Assembly: GCF_014898055.3 (NCBI RefSeq)
Contig: NW_023604861.1
Coordinates: 103,046,083-103,110,082 of the forward strand
Direction of reading: 5' to 3'
DNA: 64,000 nucleotides
Origin: Talpa occidentalis
Lineage: Eukaryota; Chordata; Mammalia; Eulipotyphla; Talpidae
The translations under genes were made by a program, and so were the position numbers. Below the pieces are notes generated by a model. That model had not been told where the DNA came from. It saw nothing but the letters and a program-made list of their open reading frames with translations, and searched no databases. Below, piece by piece: positions 21,288 through 33,400 of the stretch (position 1 is its first letter; every line of letters begins with the position of its first letter).

Positions 21288-21455
21288 GTCCCTGAACTGG
21301 CAGCATCAGCATCACCCAGGAATCTACTAGAAATGCATATTCTTGGCCCTCTCCAGACCCATGGAACAGGGAACTCTATAGTCAGCTGCAGCCTGTGTCA
21401 TAACAATTCTGCAAGGTGATTCTGATTCCTGAAAAAGTCTGAGGATCTCTGACTG
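21288..21455 (+). mobile_element. MER5A-like hAT-Charlie relic
   Basis: Phrases GCATCAGCATCACCCAGGAA, CTAGAAATGCATATTCT, GCAAGGTGATTCTGAT and GTCTGAGGATCTCTG follow the order of the short non-autonomous MER5A element. Old and diverged. Confidence 0.65.
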
Positions 21456-22365
21456 AGTAAGCCAACCTGGTAGATAGTTGTGTGCATCACAAACCAACCA
21501 CACTGTTTGTAATTTCATCCACCTCCTTACAGCTCCCTCCTGCTGGACCACCTTCCTTCTCCCATTCACCTAGATCACTCTCATGCACCTATCAAAGTTT
21601 CAGCTCATATGCCATCCCTATAAAACCAGGTAGAAATAAGGGCCTTGGTCTGCACATTAGTATCACCCTGCAGAGCTTAGCAGGAAATGTCATACATAAG
21701 AATCATCTGGGCATGTTGTATGTCTTTCCACAGACTCCAGCAATAATGACCAGGCCTCATTCAGTCAGGTCTGGGCTCAAATCCCCATATTGCTGTCCAC
21801 TGACTGTGTGATCCTGGATTCATTGTTTGCACACTCCATGCTTTTTTTCCATCTGTTCACTTCCAGTTTGGCATAGATACTTAGGTACTGGGATTTCTGA
21901 TCCTAGGAGAGGTTTGTTGAACTGAACCTGAATGAAGTGACATGAGTGGAAAAACTCACATTAAATGAAAGCACCAAATGGAACTCTGAGCTCTCAAGGT
22001 GCCATGTGACCATGAAGGTGGATAGAAGATGTAGAGGATGAAATAAACACCATGTGCCTTGCCAGAAACCAGGAGGAATAGCAGCATAGATTTTTCGAGA
22101 AAGAACACTGAACAGAGAGGCATGAGACCAGGTTTCCTGCGACATCTCCAGTTTTACTGTTGCATCTTCAATTACAGAGGGGGCAATAAAGAATCCTGAT
22201 CTCAATGATCCTACAGGGCTGAAATCTAATTGCAAAAGGGCTATGGAAACAGGAAGAATTGAAATATGTAAAAATGTAACAGCCAATGGTGATAGTATAT
22301 CACATATGTGCCAGACACATCAGAAATGTTATGTATACCACTTAGTTCTCAAGATTCGCCAGGTC
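21456..22365. other. Unique DNA with a MIR piece
   Basis: About 21755-21870 has sense MIR phrases (GGTCTGGGCTCAAATCCC, GACTGTGTGATCCTGGATT). The 127-codon minus ORF 21903-22286 shows no domain and is probably random. Confidence 0.45.
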
Positions 22366-22369
22366 TTGA

Positions 22370-22790
22370 AAATTACTATACTGTGTATTATACTGTATAT
22401 ATAGTGTGCATATTATATAGTGTATATACAGCACATATAGTGCATATATCATATACAGTGTATATATATTATATAATTACATATTATATGCTATATATAA
22501 GTATATTAGTATCATTAATATTTTAGTAATTTTACTCAGTAATATATTCACTAATAATTAAATAATTAGTAGTAATAATATTAATTATTAATATATCTAT
22601 GCTGATTAGTACACTAATACTCTGTAGTGTATGCATATTTTATGTATACATTAGCATACTAATGCCCTATACTATGTGTTGTACTATATTTATTAGTATG
22701 CAACATTACACTATAGAGTACATATATTTATGTTAGTATGTGAGTGCTCCACTATACTACATATTACAGTCCATATACTACAGAAGAGAT
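22370..22790. repeat. Degenerate AT-rich tract
   Basis: About 420 bp composed of TATACTGTGTAT-, AGTGTATATA- and ATTAGTA-like words with frequent inverted repeats. It is not a clean microsatellite. ORF 22308-22526 (Tyr/Ile-rich) is a by-product of the composition. Confidence 0.8.
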
Positions 22791-23950
22791 GAGGTGGTTT
22801 GAAAAGGTACTTGAAGGTCCCATATGGTAAAGGACAACATTGCATGATTTGCACTTAGAGTTGTTCCCACCAAAGTGGAGCTTGTAACCAGGTGTGTACT
22901 ATTCCCTTGCACTCATGAGGGTTACATGCACTGGTCATGTGTGCCAACAGACTACAAAGGGTTGCAGCACAGAGTAGGTTAAGATGATCTGATGACACTA
23001 GGACTCTCAGTTCAGTTGTTCGGTGATTCGGTGAAGGGAGCATTTTTTTGTCAGCAGAGGTCCCTGTGCCTACACCCTATACATTGCACAGGTGAACCTG
23101 ATATGTCCCAAAGCAGGAGAGCCCCCTTCAGCTGGGCATATATTATGTCAGCTCAGTGGAAAAAGGAGGTACCCTCACGGGCAGACAGGTCAATCAGAAA
23201 GTGCCAGGAGCAGCACACTGCATTGCAATGATGAGATCAAGTGGTAGAAAGGGAAGAAAAGTTAAGATGGAGTTTCTGTTTTGAAATTGCATCTTAGACC
23301 AAGAATCACACAACTCTTGTAACTGAGGCACCTACAGGTTAAATGATTTGCCCAAGGTCACATAGAAAGTCAGCAGCAAGAATAGTTTCAACTCAGAATC
23401 CTGAAAATCTTGCTTCTTTAAATGCAGCCCATAGTGGCTCAATTTCCTGAACAATTCCTGCATGTGAATTTAGCTGCTCCCATGCGTGGGAGGCCACTTC
23501 TCATTGCAGGTACACCCATGAGCTCAACATATGGGAAGTTGCCTATTAGGCACAGGCTATTTGAGAAATGCCACAATCAAAATATGTCCTTCAAACTCCA
23601 TATTGATAGGATGATCAGCTCTAAAAGATGCTGTCTTCTCTGTCTAAGGATTTGCTTTTTCTTGGACCTTATATGAAAGAAGAAACAGTTTAAAAAGAGA
23701 ATGGACATCTATCCCCGCCTCCTTGCTTCCCCATTTCTGTATGAGAGCCATTTATCATGGCCTTTCCAGTCTATAGGGGCGTCCCTTCTGCACGCCCCAA
23801 GAGCTGAGCTGATTAAGAAAATGTAAGTGTTCAAGCACCTACCCAGGAATTGTGTCATTGCCGTCCAGACACTGGAAGGAGCAGAGAGGCTGTCCTGCTG
23901 AGAGGAGGCTATGTTGAGCTCCATATGGCCACAGGCAGGTCCCCCTGGGG
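22791..23950. other. Unique DNA with a MIR piece
   Basis: About 23320-23425 has antisense MIR phrases (ACTGAGGCACCTACAGGTTAAA, TTGCCCAAGGTCACATAG). Nothing else is assigned. Confidence 0.5.
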
Positions 23951-26900
23951 ACGCAGGCTTTTGATAAAACAATTACTTAAAATGATCTGATTCCTTGGGT
24001 CTGAAAGTCCATGTCATTGCGGTGTCCTGGATGGATTTCAAAAGGAAAGTGACACTTAGTACTTTATTCAGGATGACTCTTTCAGTGTTGGTGTCTTTGC
24101 TGCTTCCGCCTGCTGCTGCCCTTCCATAAATTATTATTACAGTGACATTCTGACCGACCCAAACCCCTCGGTCTTGGCTGTGTGCACATGTATAAATCTA
24201 GCAAATGTCTCCACAGCTTTAATCGTCCTTCTCTATTACTGACAGTGGATAGCATTTCTAAGTGGCTTTATTTTACATTATCCTTAATGTTTTGTCAGAG
24301 AAGACGGGAGGCAAGCAGCCCGTGTGAGTTCAGATCCCACTTCTGAATTGACAGGGTCATCACAGCTAGGTGGACTTGATCTTTGAATATAATTGTTTTG
24401 TTTTTGTGTGCATCTATGTCTGTAATGAGTACATAATCAGAAAGAGTGTATTATCTTTGTAAATCATTTGAATAGATTTACATCCGAACATGTGTCTGGC
24501 ATTTTTTAGCCTGCTTAGCATTCAGAGTTATATGGGGTATAAAATTATTTAAATCTAATGATTAGTTGTTTCAAAAAGTCAATGTTAGTTGGTTGATAAT
24601 TGATAATGTTTCTTGAAACAAATAACGCTGCCGGATGAAGTATATTTGTCTCTCCTCCCTCCTCTTTCCCATTTTTTTGGTTAAGTTTCGCTTTAGGCTT
24701 GTGAAGGTTTTCTAAATAGCATTCAAATTCTGTTGCTTTTTTCTCACCACCATCATGAATTACTAATCTGTCATCCTTTCATCTTAATCAACAGTGACCA
24801 CATTTATTGACTGTTCGCAGTTCTCTAAACCCTTCCTGAAAACCTGCCTTAGAAATTTTTATCACCTAAAACATATAAAGATATTATTAGGATTTAGAGG
24901 CTAACAAATATTGTAGAAACTTTATAGTATAAGTGAAATTAATATGGAAAGTTTGCCTTCTGAAGAAGAAAAAAACACCTTAAACTACCCATGCAGGCCT
25001 AGAAAGTCTCTCCCATCAAAAGAGAGAATGCTGTTCAAACTCTTCCCCAACCATTTTATTGCCATGTTTTTAAAATACAGAAGAACCACATCGCTGCATA
25101 ATGACAGATGCTGAATTCAACCTCCGAGGAAAGTCATCCACTTCCTGGGAGGGTGGGATGGGGTTCTCTCCCTCGCTCTTTTCGTTTGCATTATTCAGTG
25201 GAAAAATACAAAGCGGCATAATGATGGGAATAAGTTATCTTTTATCAAATCTGACTTTAAAATTCAGGTTATGTAAAACATAGAAGCGCATAGGAAATTC
25301 AATCACAACCTCCAGTCACATTATGTTCTCTCTGTTCCTGGGCAACTGAACACTCCATTGAGCCCCTTCCTGGGAGCAAGTCCCAGATTCGCCCTTCTTG
25401 GCTAGAACACCTTTTGCCAGCAACTTCCACCAGGGGAAGCTCTGAGCACGTCAGTGCTTCACAGGCAAACTGTGAAATTCAGGCAAGACAGGGCAAAGAA
25501 GATTGCAGGGGAAGCTAACAAAATGTCCTGAAATCGCTTTCGCAGAGATTAATGAAACTGGCTTCTTTAGGATTATTACATCGTAATGTAACTACTAGTA
25601 GAGACTGTAAAGCCCAGTAAATATGTAAACAATGGTAGGATCTAAAACCTACCAGAACTGAAGTTTTTAAGGGAGAAAACCCACTTGCTGACTGCGAACT
25701 CCAGTCCTTCAATGAGCTTGAAATTTCTGTTTTGCTGCTTTCATCCCTCGTGTGTAGGTTATTGAAAACTACTCCATTCATTTTCTAGTTCACCTTGGTT
25801 TTTAAACACACTCACACATCCACAATCCCATAAATGATAAATTCGACGTCTGTAGAAAGACAGTCACCTAATTGCACAGTGAAGCAGAAGAAAGCCTTGC
25901 AAATGGTATACAATTTTCAAAGTGTTCCAAGCCTTAGGCAAAAGCCTTTCAACTGTGTCTAAAACTGAATGATAAAATATGTTGTACAAATTATCTGTGA
26001 ACAGGAAACATGTGGTAGTGGCAGGGGACTGAAATGTAACACTTGTAAAGAAATGGGATCTGCCAGTCATTTAGATCCTTTTCTTTCTTTCTTTCCTTCT
26101 ATTTTTTTTCCCTGTTGTACGTTTCATCATTTTTTTCTAACACCGTAGATGTTCAAGTTTATAATACTACTCCTATCAGATCGCACCAGGCCAATTGCAG
26201 CTTTATTTAAAAACAAAAACACAACAACAAAGAAGAGACAGACAAGGCTGAAGGCTTGGTTCTTCTGACACCCTCCCCCTTGGTAGAACTCCTTAAAAAC
26301 TCTGCTCTGTTGTTCAGAGCCCTGGTGGGTTTGTGTGTGGAATTTTGAAAAGAACTGAAACTCTTCTGAAAAAAGAAAGATGCAAAGCTGAGGTAATCAC
26401 CAACTGAATAAACGTTTTCTATCCTTCATTTCTACAAAGAGAAAGGTACTCCATCATCGCAAAACAAAAAAGTGATTTTTCTCTTTTTTTTTTTTCACTC
26501 TCCATGTTGCTCTTGGAAGGACTTGTTGAAATTTTTCTCTTTCAGAGAAGCATCCCTTACTCCTCCCAGAAACCAATCACAATCACCTGAGAGCCTTACT
26601 GATGGAACTGTGATTAACCCCGACTATTTATCACCTTGTTTTTCCATCCTGGTGAGCTCACAGCGACTATATATATGTAGCTCGAGCCTTATGCAGCTCG
26701 AGGAAAGTGGAAGTGTTAGTAAATTTCGTATTTACAGAAAAAGGAAAAAAAGAGAGAAGACTGTTCTGCTACATTTGTTTTCTATCATGAACTTACTCAG
26801 CTTTCATCTCATTGCTCAGTTACACTCTTATTTTAGCTTATCTTTTAGCACATAACTATTTGATGACATTAAAAATTGCATACTTAATATTCCGCCTGGT
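23951..26900. other. Repeat-poor interval, candidate conserved non-coding DNA
   Basis: Nearly 3 kb without any recognised transposon, in a window otherwise full of them. It keeps scattered CpGs (for example around 24620-24640 and 25120-25290) and homeodomain-like TAAT words. ORFs are short and unconvincing. Regulatory function is inference only. Confidence 0.35.
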
Positions 26901-28140
26901 GCACAGTCCTTACTACCGGGACTGATCCTAAATGGAATGCCTTGGGATGGATAGTCATCAAAGCGACAGAGGAAGAGATCATTTCATTTGCAACCTGAAG
27001 TCAATCCACAGCAAAAACAGTTCATTCACAGAGTCTACCTCTGGTGAAAACTAATGGATAACAGTAGACAAGTGTGGGCTGTCCAGTTAGCTGTAGACCC
27101 TCCATTCCTGAAACCAGTCATTATATTGACCTACCCTGACAATAAATATTGTCTTTTTCCTTCTTCTTCCCATCCCCTCTTCCTTTCCTCTTCAGTTCTT
27201 TCCTGCATTTCTTTTAATTCTGCAAATTACTGAACACTTCCTTTGAGTCAGTCACAGCTATGAGTTATGGTTTTGACAGAAAATAAGGTATGGTCTGTCT
27301 CAGGAGCTTACAGCATGGTGAGAAAACTGGAGTACGTTCATAGAAGGAATCACAGCCCCAGACTTCCCTCTCCCAATATGCCAGAGTGTGTGTCTTGCAC
27401 TCCCAAGACATAGTTATCACATTTTGGTGTTCTTGCAGGATTGCTTTGGAATGCCAATCTCTCCATCCAATTTCCCTGAATTTCAGCATGTTGCTTGGAG
27501 GGCATATGGTTCTCCTTCTTTCCCTCTGTCTTATACAATCATTCCTATCTTTATGCCTTCTTGGTCTATTTTTTAAAAATCCTTTTCTGCAATGCCCCTT
27601 TTTCTCTTTGCTTTTTCGCTAAACCCTTCCACTTCTTGTAAGTTCCTATCATATATATAGAAAAGCTCTGTGTGTATTATATACCACCTTATATAAAACT
27701 ACTGCTAATACCATTTGTTTGTCAGATTATCTATAATTTCAGTGTATGTTAAACCAGTGAATAATAATATGTAGATTCTTTAAAATGAGGCGGGGGAGGG
27801 CTAAAAAGATACCTAGATTAGTAAACTACAGGACCCAACATACCTTGCATCTCACATATTTCCCCTTCCGGTAGAACTGAGGGATGATTCTCCAGAGGTT
27901 ATACTGGCTGCTGTGAAATAGAATTAGGGGAATTGCATTTAGCTGTTGCCATCAACTCACCTTTGGACAAACTCTACCTGTCTTTCCAGTGACCCTGTTT
28001 ATTGTTTGAATAACCGATTGCTTTTGTCGAGGTTAGCATACCTATTTTTTTCGCTCATCTTGTTTCATTTCCTGTCATTCCAAATAAGACCAAGACTGAG
28101 ATTTAGTTCATCTGCTGCACTTTTAAAAAACTTGATAGAA
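26901..28140. other. Unique non-coding DNA
   Basis: Pyrimidine-rich stretches at 27160-27210 and 27590-27640. Overlapping ORFs at 27265-27622 on both strands have no domain. Confidence 0.4.
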
Positions 28141-28144
28141 TTAA

Positions 28145-28420
28145 AGATAATAGCAAGCATTGGTGGAATACTTATTGCCTGCCAGGCAATGTGCTAAGCT
28201 CTTTCCACATATCATATCATTTAATGCTCACAGCAATCTTATGATGTAGGGTGTACTGTTCTCTACATTTTTCTGGTGAGCAAACTGAAGATGGAATTTT
28301 ATAAGTTAACTTGTCACACTGGCAATGGCAAAGTCTAAATTTTAACCCACATGTCTTGACTCCAGAGTCCATGCTCTTTTATGCTGAGCACCTAGGAAGT
28401 TTTCAATAAACATCTGCTCA
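28145..28420 (-). mobile_element. MIR SINE relic
   Basis: Antisense MIR with good order: CTGCCAGGCAATGTGCTAAG, CATATCATTTAATGCTCACA, a GAGCAAACTGAAG-like part, and TTGACTCCAGAGTCCATGCT. One of the clearest MIR copies in the window. Confidence 0.8.
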
Positions 28421-28513
28421 AGTGAATTGAATGGGAAACAATTTGCAAATCTGAGAACCATTGAGAAGCCTGTTAACAGGAATGCCTTGGGTGAGTGAAG
28501 GGGGCAGGTGGTG

Positions 28514-28517
<4 letters not shown>

Positions 28518-28547
<30 letters not shown>
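28518..28547. repeat. Poly-T run (30 T)
   Basis: Uninterrupted T30 followed by GGCCATAAG. No convincing target duplication or retrogene body was found on either side. Confidence 0.9.
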
Positions 28548-28548
<1 letters not shown>

Positions 28549-30390
28549 GCCATAAGAATGGGTTTGGAGGTTTAGATGTGTTTAACCCTTACACATTACA
28601 GGCATATTTTGCCAACTGGGTGTGTGGAGGAGTCTGAGAGAGGTGGGATAGAGGAGATAGGCAATGGGTTGGGCTATGATTCTCTCACTTAAAAACAAAC
28701 AAACAAACAAATAATAAAATAGCCCATTTTTGTGCAATGCATTTTCAAAGTTATTTAATAAATGTCAGTTTCCTCATAAATTCTGCCAGCTTGTTACTTA
28801 AATGCTGTCCCTCATTCCTTGCTTCATTCTCTGCCCCAATCCTTCCACATGTGGTCACAGCACCACGGGGAAATTGTGCAGCCCTGGGTATTGTACCACA
28901 ATCGGACACAGGACACAGCCTCATTGTCATAATTATCTCACCCAGAATCATCTGCTGGGGCAAACACTCGAGCTCTGCCATTGGTTTCCACATGGAGAGC
29001 ACTGTTATCACCAACGTGGGGCTGCCAGGTCTGTAACTAAGACAGGGCTTTATAGGGCCTTGCACATACTTCCTTGCAGCTGCAGACTGGTCTCTATTGA
29101 GAAACTAAAATTGCAAACTGTGCCCTTTGTAGTTGATAATCTCAGAGAAAAGACTGGCGCTTGCACTCTCGCAGCGGTCATGCTGTAGGGAGTCATGTGG
29201 AATTTCCAAGCAGTCTGCGTTTTTATCTCCTAAGCAACTGTAGATATGCTGAAGAACAAGGCAAGAGATGCAGTATGATTATATTCTAAATCACAAACAC
29301 AAAGAAACAGCCATCCTGAAAAGCCCAGGTTTTTGCACCAGGCACAGCACCAGTGCATCTGGTGTGCTCACTGGGAAAGTCTCCCCTAGGTTTTTTCCCC
29401 TTGCAGAGCCGACCCTGTGTCCTGTGTCCTGTGACTAGAGGCATCTTCCTCTCCATTCAAGCTCTGACCTTTACTGCTTGTGTGAACAATCTGCCTTCTA
29501 CTCCACTCTCTTCAATCCTTCTTGGCTGCTCGTCGCAGTGTTTGCTTCTACTCAATTTCAGCAGCCCTCAGCTTGAACCTTTTTCATTTGTAGTTACTCC
29601 CTCTCAGGCATTTACTTTCTTCACCCATGCCGTCTTCTCACAGGTACCTTCCATCCCAGGCTGTTTCTTTTCATCGCAGTCTATCCGACTTTTCGTCTTA
29701 GCTTTTCTACTTCTCCATGCAGTTTACTTCAGCTCTATGTTCCTAATCCGCACCCACTCAACACCACCATCTTCTTAATGTCCCTGTTGTTCTCTCTTCC
29801 CAGCAGAACACACCCTCCATTCCAGACCAAATCATTCTGAAGCCTTATATAACTGAGGGTGCCCAGAGACCCCAAACTGTTAAGGGGAAAAATCCATTTT
29901 GCCCATTCTAAAAAGTATAGTCACCCACATGCATAAAGGCAAAGAAAATGAATTCTTGTTGTGTTCAGAGAGTATTAGTCATGAGAGGCTCTAAAGGGAT
30001 GAATAGAGAAGGAGGGAACAGGAGTAGCGGGGAGACTTCTGATACACCTCAGAAATCACACTCTCCATTCTAGGCAAATGCCCAGTCAACCAGGCAGGGC
30101 CTGGAGCTGAAAAGGCACTCGGAGAACAAGGTCCAGTCTCTGCCTAGCACGGAACAACAAGCAAGTGATAGGCAGATCCCTGAGAACTGGAACAGAAGGA
30201 AAGCCCCAAAATATACAATGTAACATCCCAGCTGGCCAATCTACCAACCACATGGTCAAGGGGATAGCAGCCATAGGCCCTGAAGACTCTACCTGCCTAA
30301 ACCACCCCAGGTGTGTCTCCTTCCTCTTTGTTCCACTCAACGGCTGCCTCCCTTCTTCCTCCTTCCCAGCTGCTCTCCATTCTGGAAGTC
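28548..30390. other. Unique non-coding DNA
   Basis: An (AAAC)n stretch lies at about 28690-28712. ORFs of 99-141 codons at 28737-29036, 28802-29188 and 29353-29778 overlap each other in different frames and contain no recognisable domain. Confidence 0.4.
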
Positions 30391-30403
30391 CAGTCTATGG
30401 CAC

Positions 30404-30418
30404 GCAGGGAGTTGTAGT
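30404..30418 (-). promoter_or_regulatory. ZNF143/SBS-type motif
   Basis: The minus strand reads ACTACAACTCCCTGC, close to the ACTACAA-TCCCAGCATGC motif bound by ZNF143 at many promoters. It sits in a GC-richer stretch, about 30200-30520. Motif match only. Confidence 0.4.
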
Positions 30419-30595
30419 CCATGTTGGTGGCACGGAGAAGTGGAGACATGGGAGAAGGTGCCAGTCCCGAGGCCACAGAAATGCTCCTTCCGCTGTAACA
30501 ATTCCAGGCTGATGAGTAACTCCGAACAAAAACAAAAGCCATTCAGAGCACTGCTTTTCCCTGGTCAGCTTTCTTTCCATTCAGGGTCTTCATGC

Positions 30596-30614
30596 TTTTT
30601 TTTTTTTTTTTTTT
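30596..30614. repeat. Poly-T run
   Basis: About 19 T followed by GGTC; a pyrimidine-rich tract (30750-30835) follows. No element body is recognised. Confidence 0.85.
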
Positions 30615-30964
30615 GGTCTTTTTTCCAATATTTTCCCTCTGTTCCTGAGCAGATGCTTATCTCATATCTGATTGCACAGAGAACACACAGGATTGAGAAC
30701 TCAATTCTCATGTCCCAGGCTTGCAAACATTTATATAGGCTTTCCTGGATCCTACACTCTTACTCGTCTTTTCCTTCCTTCTACTTTCCTCCCTCTTTCC
30801 CTTTCTCCTTTCTTTCCATAATTCTGTTTTCTCCAAAGAGACAGAGGGAATGTGCTTTCTACACCTGTACAAGCCTAACTTCATTTCTTCTTTAGAACCC
30901 ACCATTTTTGTTTCCTTTTAGACCTTTCTGCATCAATTAGCTCCTCTCTTTTGCAGAATTTTTT

Positions 30965-31222
30965 TTTAAAGATTTATTTATTTATCCATACAAGCACTGG
31001 ACACAGTCAGAAGTGTGGGAACATTCACCAGAGCGGGGAGCAGAGCAGGCAGAAGGACTGAAGTACACTGCTGAGGGGAGCAGCAGGCGGCAGGAGAGGT
31101 CTGCGCGCCGTGTGGGACCCTCCTCTGGTGGCCGGGGAGCAGCTGGGGATCAAACTGGTGCTGCAGAGGCTGCGGGCAGCTTCGCAACCCAGCGCTCAAC
31201 CGCTGCACCACCGGGGAGGCCC
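30965..31222 (-). mobile_element. tRNA-derived SINE, subfamily A
   Basis: Antisense copy: T-rich tail, TTTATTTATCCATACAAGCA, body, and tRNA-like head ending GCACCACCGGGGAGGCCC. Likely target duplications are TGCAGAATTTTTT (from 30952) and TGTAGAATGTTTTTT (from 31223). A short deletion removes part of the CCAGAGCCAGAG segment found in other subfamily A copies. It retains many CpGs, so it is fairly young. Confidence 0.92.
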
Positions 31223-31319
31223 TGTAGAATGTTTTTTAATTTCATTCCTACCATCCAATTTCTGTCAATATACAACATGCTCAACTATCTTCCATTGCTA
31301 AAAATATTATTCACCTTGT

Positions 31320-32515
31320 CTCTTTTATAGCCATTAATGACCCCCTCTCTTTCACCTCCTAGTCAGACTCCCAAAGCAAGTATCCTACACTAGAAAAAGC
31401 TACTGTCTCCTTTCTTTGATACACTGACCTATGTCTTCTCTCCCTGTGCTCCTCCAGACCACCCTTTCTAATGCCAGTAACAGTTTCCAGATACAAATTC
31501 CACTGGACAATTTCCAGTCCTCATGTTGACCACTTAGCAACATTTGGCACTGATGGGTCCTCTCGTCTTGGATTTCACTGTTCTTTTTCACTAATAAATC
31601 CAGACACTAAAGTCTTTTCTGTCCAGTACTCCTTCTCATTTCCTATATCGATCACAATTCTTCACACTGCCACTGAATATAGGGGTTCACAGATAATCTC
31701 TTTAAATATCTTTTTATGTAGCACACTCTCTGTCATTATCTTTTATGTAGCATACTCTCTATCTACCACTTAAACACCAAGGTCTTCTATGGTGATGTCT
31801 CTAGACCAGATTGTTCTTCCAATATTAAGACCATCACTTGACTGTTTACTCTCTATTTTCAACTAAGTGAACAGATTTGCTTTAAATACAATATATTCAG
31901 ATATACTTCATTTTCTTCCCAACCAACATGGGATCCCTGTTCTGTTCCTTCCCTTGTGGAGTGGTACTTCCAGCCACCCAGTTGCCTGATGGAGCAACAA
32001 AGGCGATACACTAGATTCCAACTTTTCCTCATCACCCAACACTACTTCATTTCCAAGTCTTATAACTCCTAGTTCCTGAGTTTTCTTAAATGCATCGTCC
32101 ACCACCTCTACCATGGCCTTCATTTTAGTGATTGTTTCTCACCTACTGAGAGTGAGGAAAGGCCTCTCCTCTCGACCCCTTAATTCAAGGATGTCCACTT
32201 CCCTTTGGCCCATGTTTCCTCTGCTATAACAACTCTCCTCTTCTTTCCTTCCTATTGCAATCCTGTTCAAATATAGTGCTTTCCCTGACTAACTCAAGGT
32301 GTCATTGTTTTCTCTGTGTTTCTGTGATATTTCTTCCTCTTCTTGTATGCATTTTATGATCTTGTTTTCTTCAACATTTATTTACTTCCTCCAAAATTAG
32401 ACTGTGAACTCCCTTACGGCAAGATTGCAGTGGTATTTTTTTTTGTTGTTGTTGTTGTTGTTACAATTTATCCAGTTTAATAAGCACCTGGCACAGTGCT
32501 GGGCACAATGAACAC
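31320..32515 (+). mobile_element. L2 LINE 3' region, diverged
   Basis: Sense-strand L2 landmarks appear in order: GACCACTTAGCAACATTTGGCACTGA (31527 on), GATGTCTCTAGACCAGATTG (31794 on), CACCACCTCTACCATGGCC (32100 on). The 3' end follows: AGACTGTGAACTCCCTTACGGCAAG and AAGCACCTGGCACAGTGCTGGGCACA. Multiple stops and gaps; a dead mammal-wide fossil. A (GTT)n run at 32444-32461 interrupts it. Confidence 0.75.
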
Positions 32516-33215
32516 TAGAAAGAATAGAAGGCTAATCATTTTCAAAGGGATTAAACTCTTCCTTAGAGTACTGTCATCATTTTATCATAATTATATTAGT
32601 TGGTACACAGAAAGAGGGTTAGTGAGTTATTACAAAATATATTGGCAAGAGGACTGATTAAACTTAAAGAGGAGGCTAGTCCTGGTAATTACGTATGTAA
32701 CACTGAGCAAGAAATAACTGCTCTGAATTTCTGCTCTCTTATCTTTAAAAATAGAGAATAGAATTAGACTATTTGAAAATGTATTTCTAACTCCACAATA
32801 TTATAATCTAAAATGCTGTCTTCTAAAACTCCAGTTAAGGTGGCTATTAGTTTTTGATTCTTGGTTGAGCCCCTAGGATGGGGCTTATATTTCTTTGAAC
32901 CATGTTAAATTGCATTCAGATTTTGTTGTTGTTACTTGCTATGGAAAAATATTACCAGTTCATATCTGATATGCATTTTCTTCCATCTTTATTGACTACA
33001 CAAAATTTTATTTGGTCACATGGTTGCTTCGATGAGTATATTCCCCTGTCTCCCTTGCAGCTGAATGTGACAAAGTGACAAGGTTAAGGCCAGAAGAAAA
33101 TGACAACTTTCTCTTCCTGTGTCTTGGAAGACCGACTTTTGGAACTCACTGCCTTGCTGTCACAAAGCCTCAACAGCCCATGGAGAGGTCTGTGTGGAGA
33201 GAATCCAAGATCCCT
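32516..33215. other. Unique non-coding DNA
   Basis: No recognised repeat or exon. Confidence 0.4.
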
Positions 33216-33224
33216 TCTTTATCA

Positions 33225-33400
33225 CCTTTAAATCTAACAGCAATGTTATGAAGAATATATGATTATCCTGTATTATGGATAAGGAAAATGAAGAACAAAG
33301 AGTTTAAGGAAGTCTATTATTAAGGAATGGTAGATTTAAGCATTGAACTCTGGCACTCTAACTGTACACCTATTGCTTTATCACTGGGTTACGCCACTCA
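33225..33400 (-). mobile_element. MIR SINE relic
   Basis: Antisense MIR-like order: AATCTAACAGCAATGTTATGAAG, ATTATGGATAAGGAAAATGAAG, GAACTCTGGCACTCTAACTG. Diverged. Confidence 0.6.

Noticed and set aside
28518..28547. T30 run as the tail of a retrogene on the minus strand
   Set aside because: No transcript-like body to its right and no matching flanking duplication.
29353..29778. 141-codon Ser/Leu/Phe-rich ORF
   Set aside because: Pyrimidine-rich low-complexity sequence gives such frames; no signal or domain pattern beyond composition.
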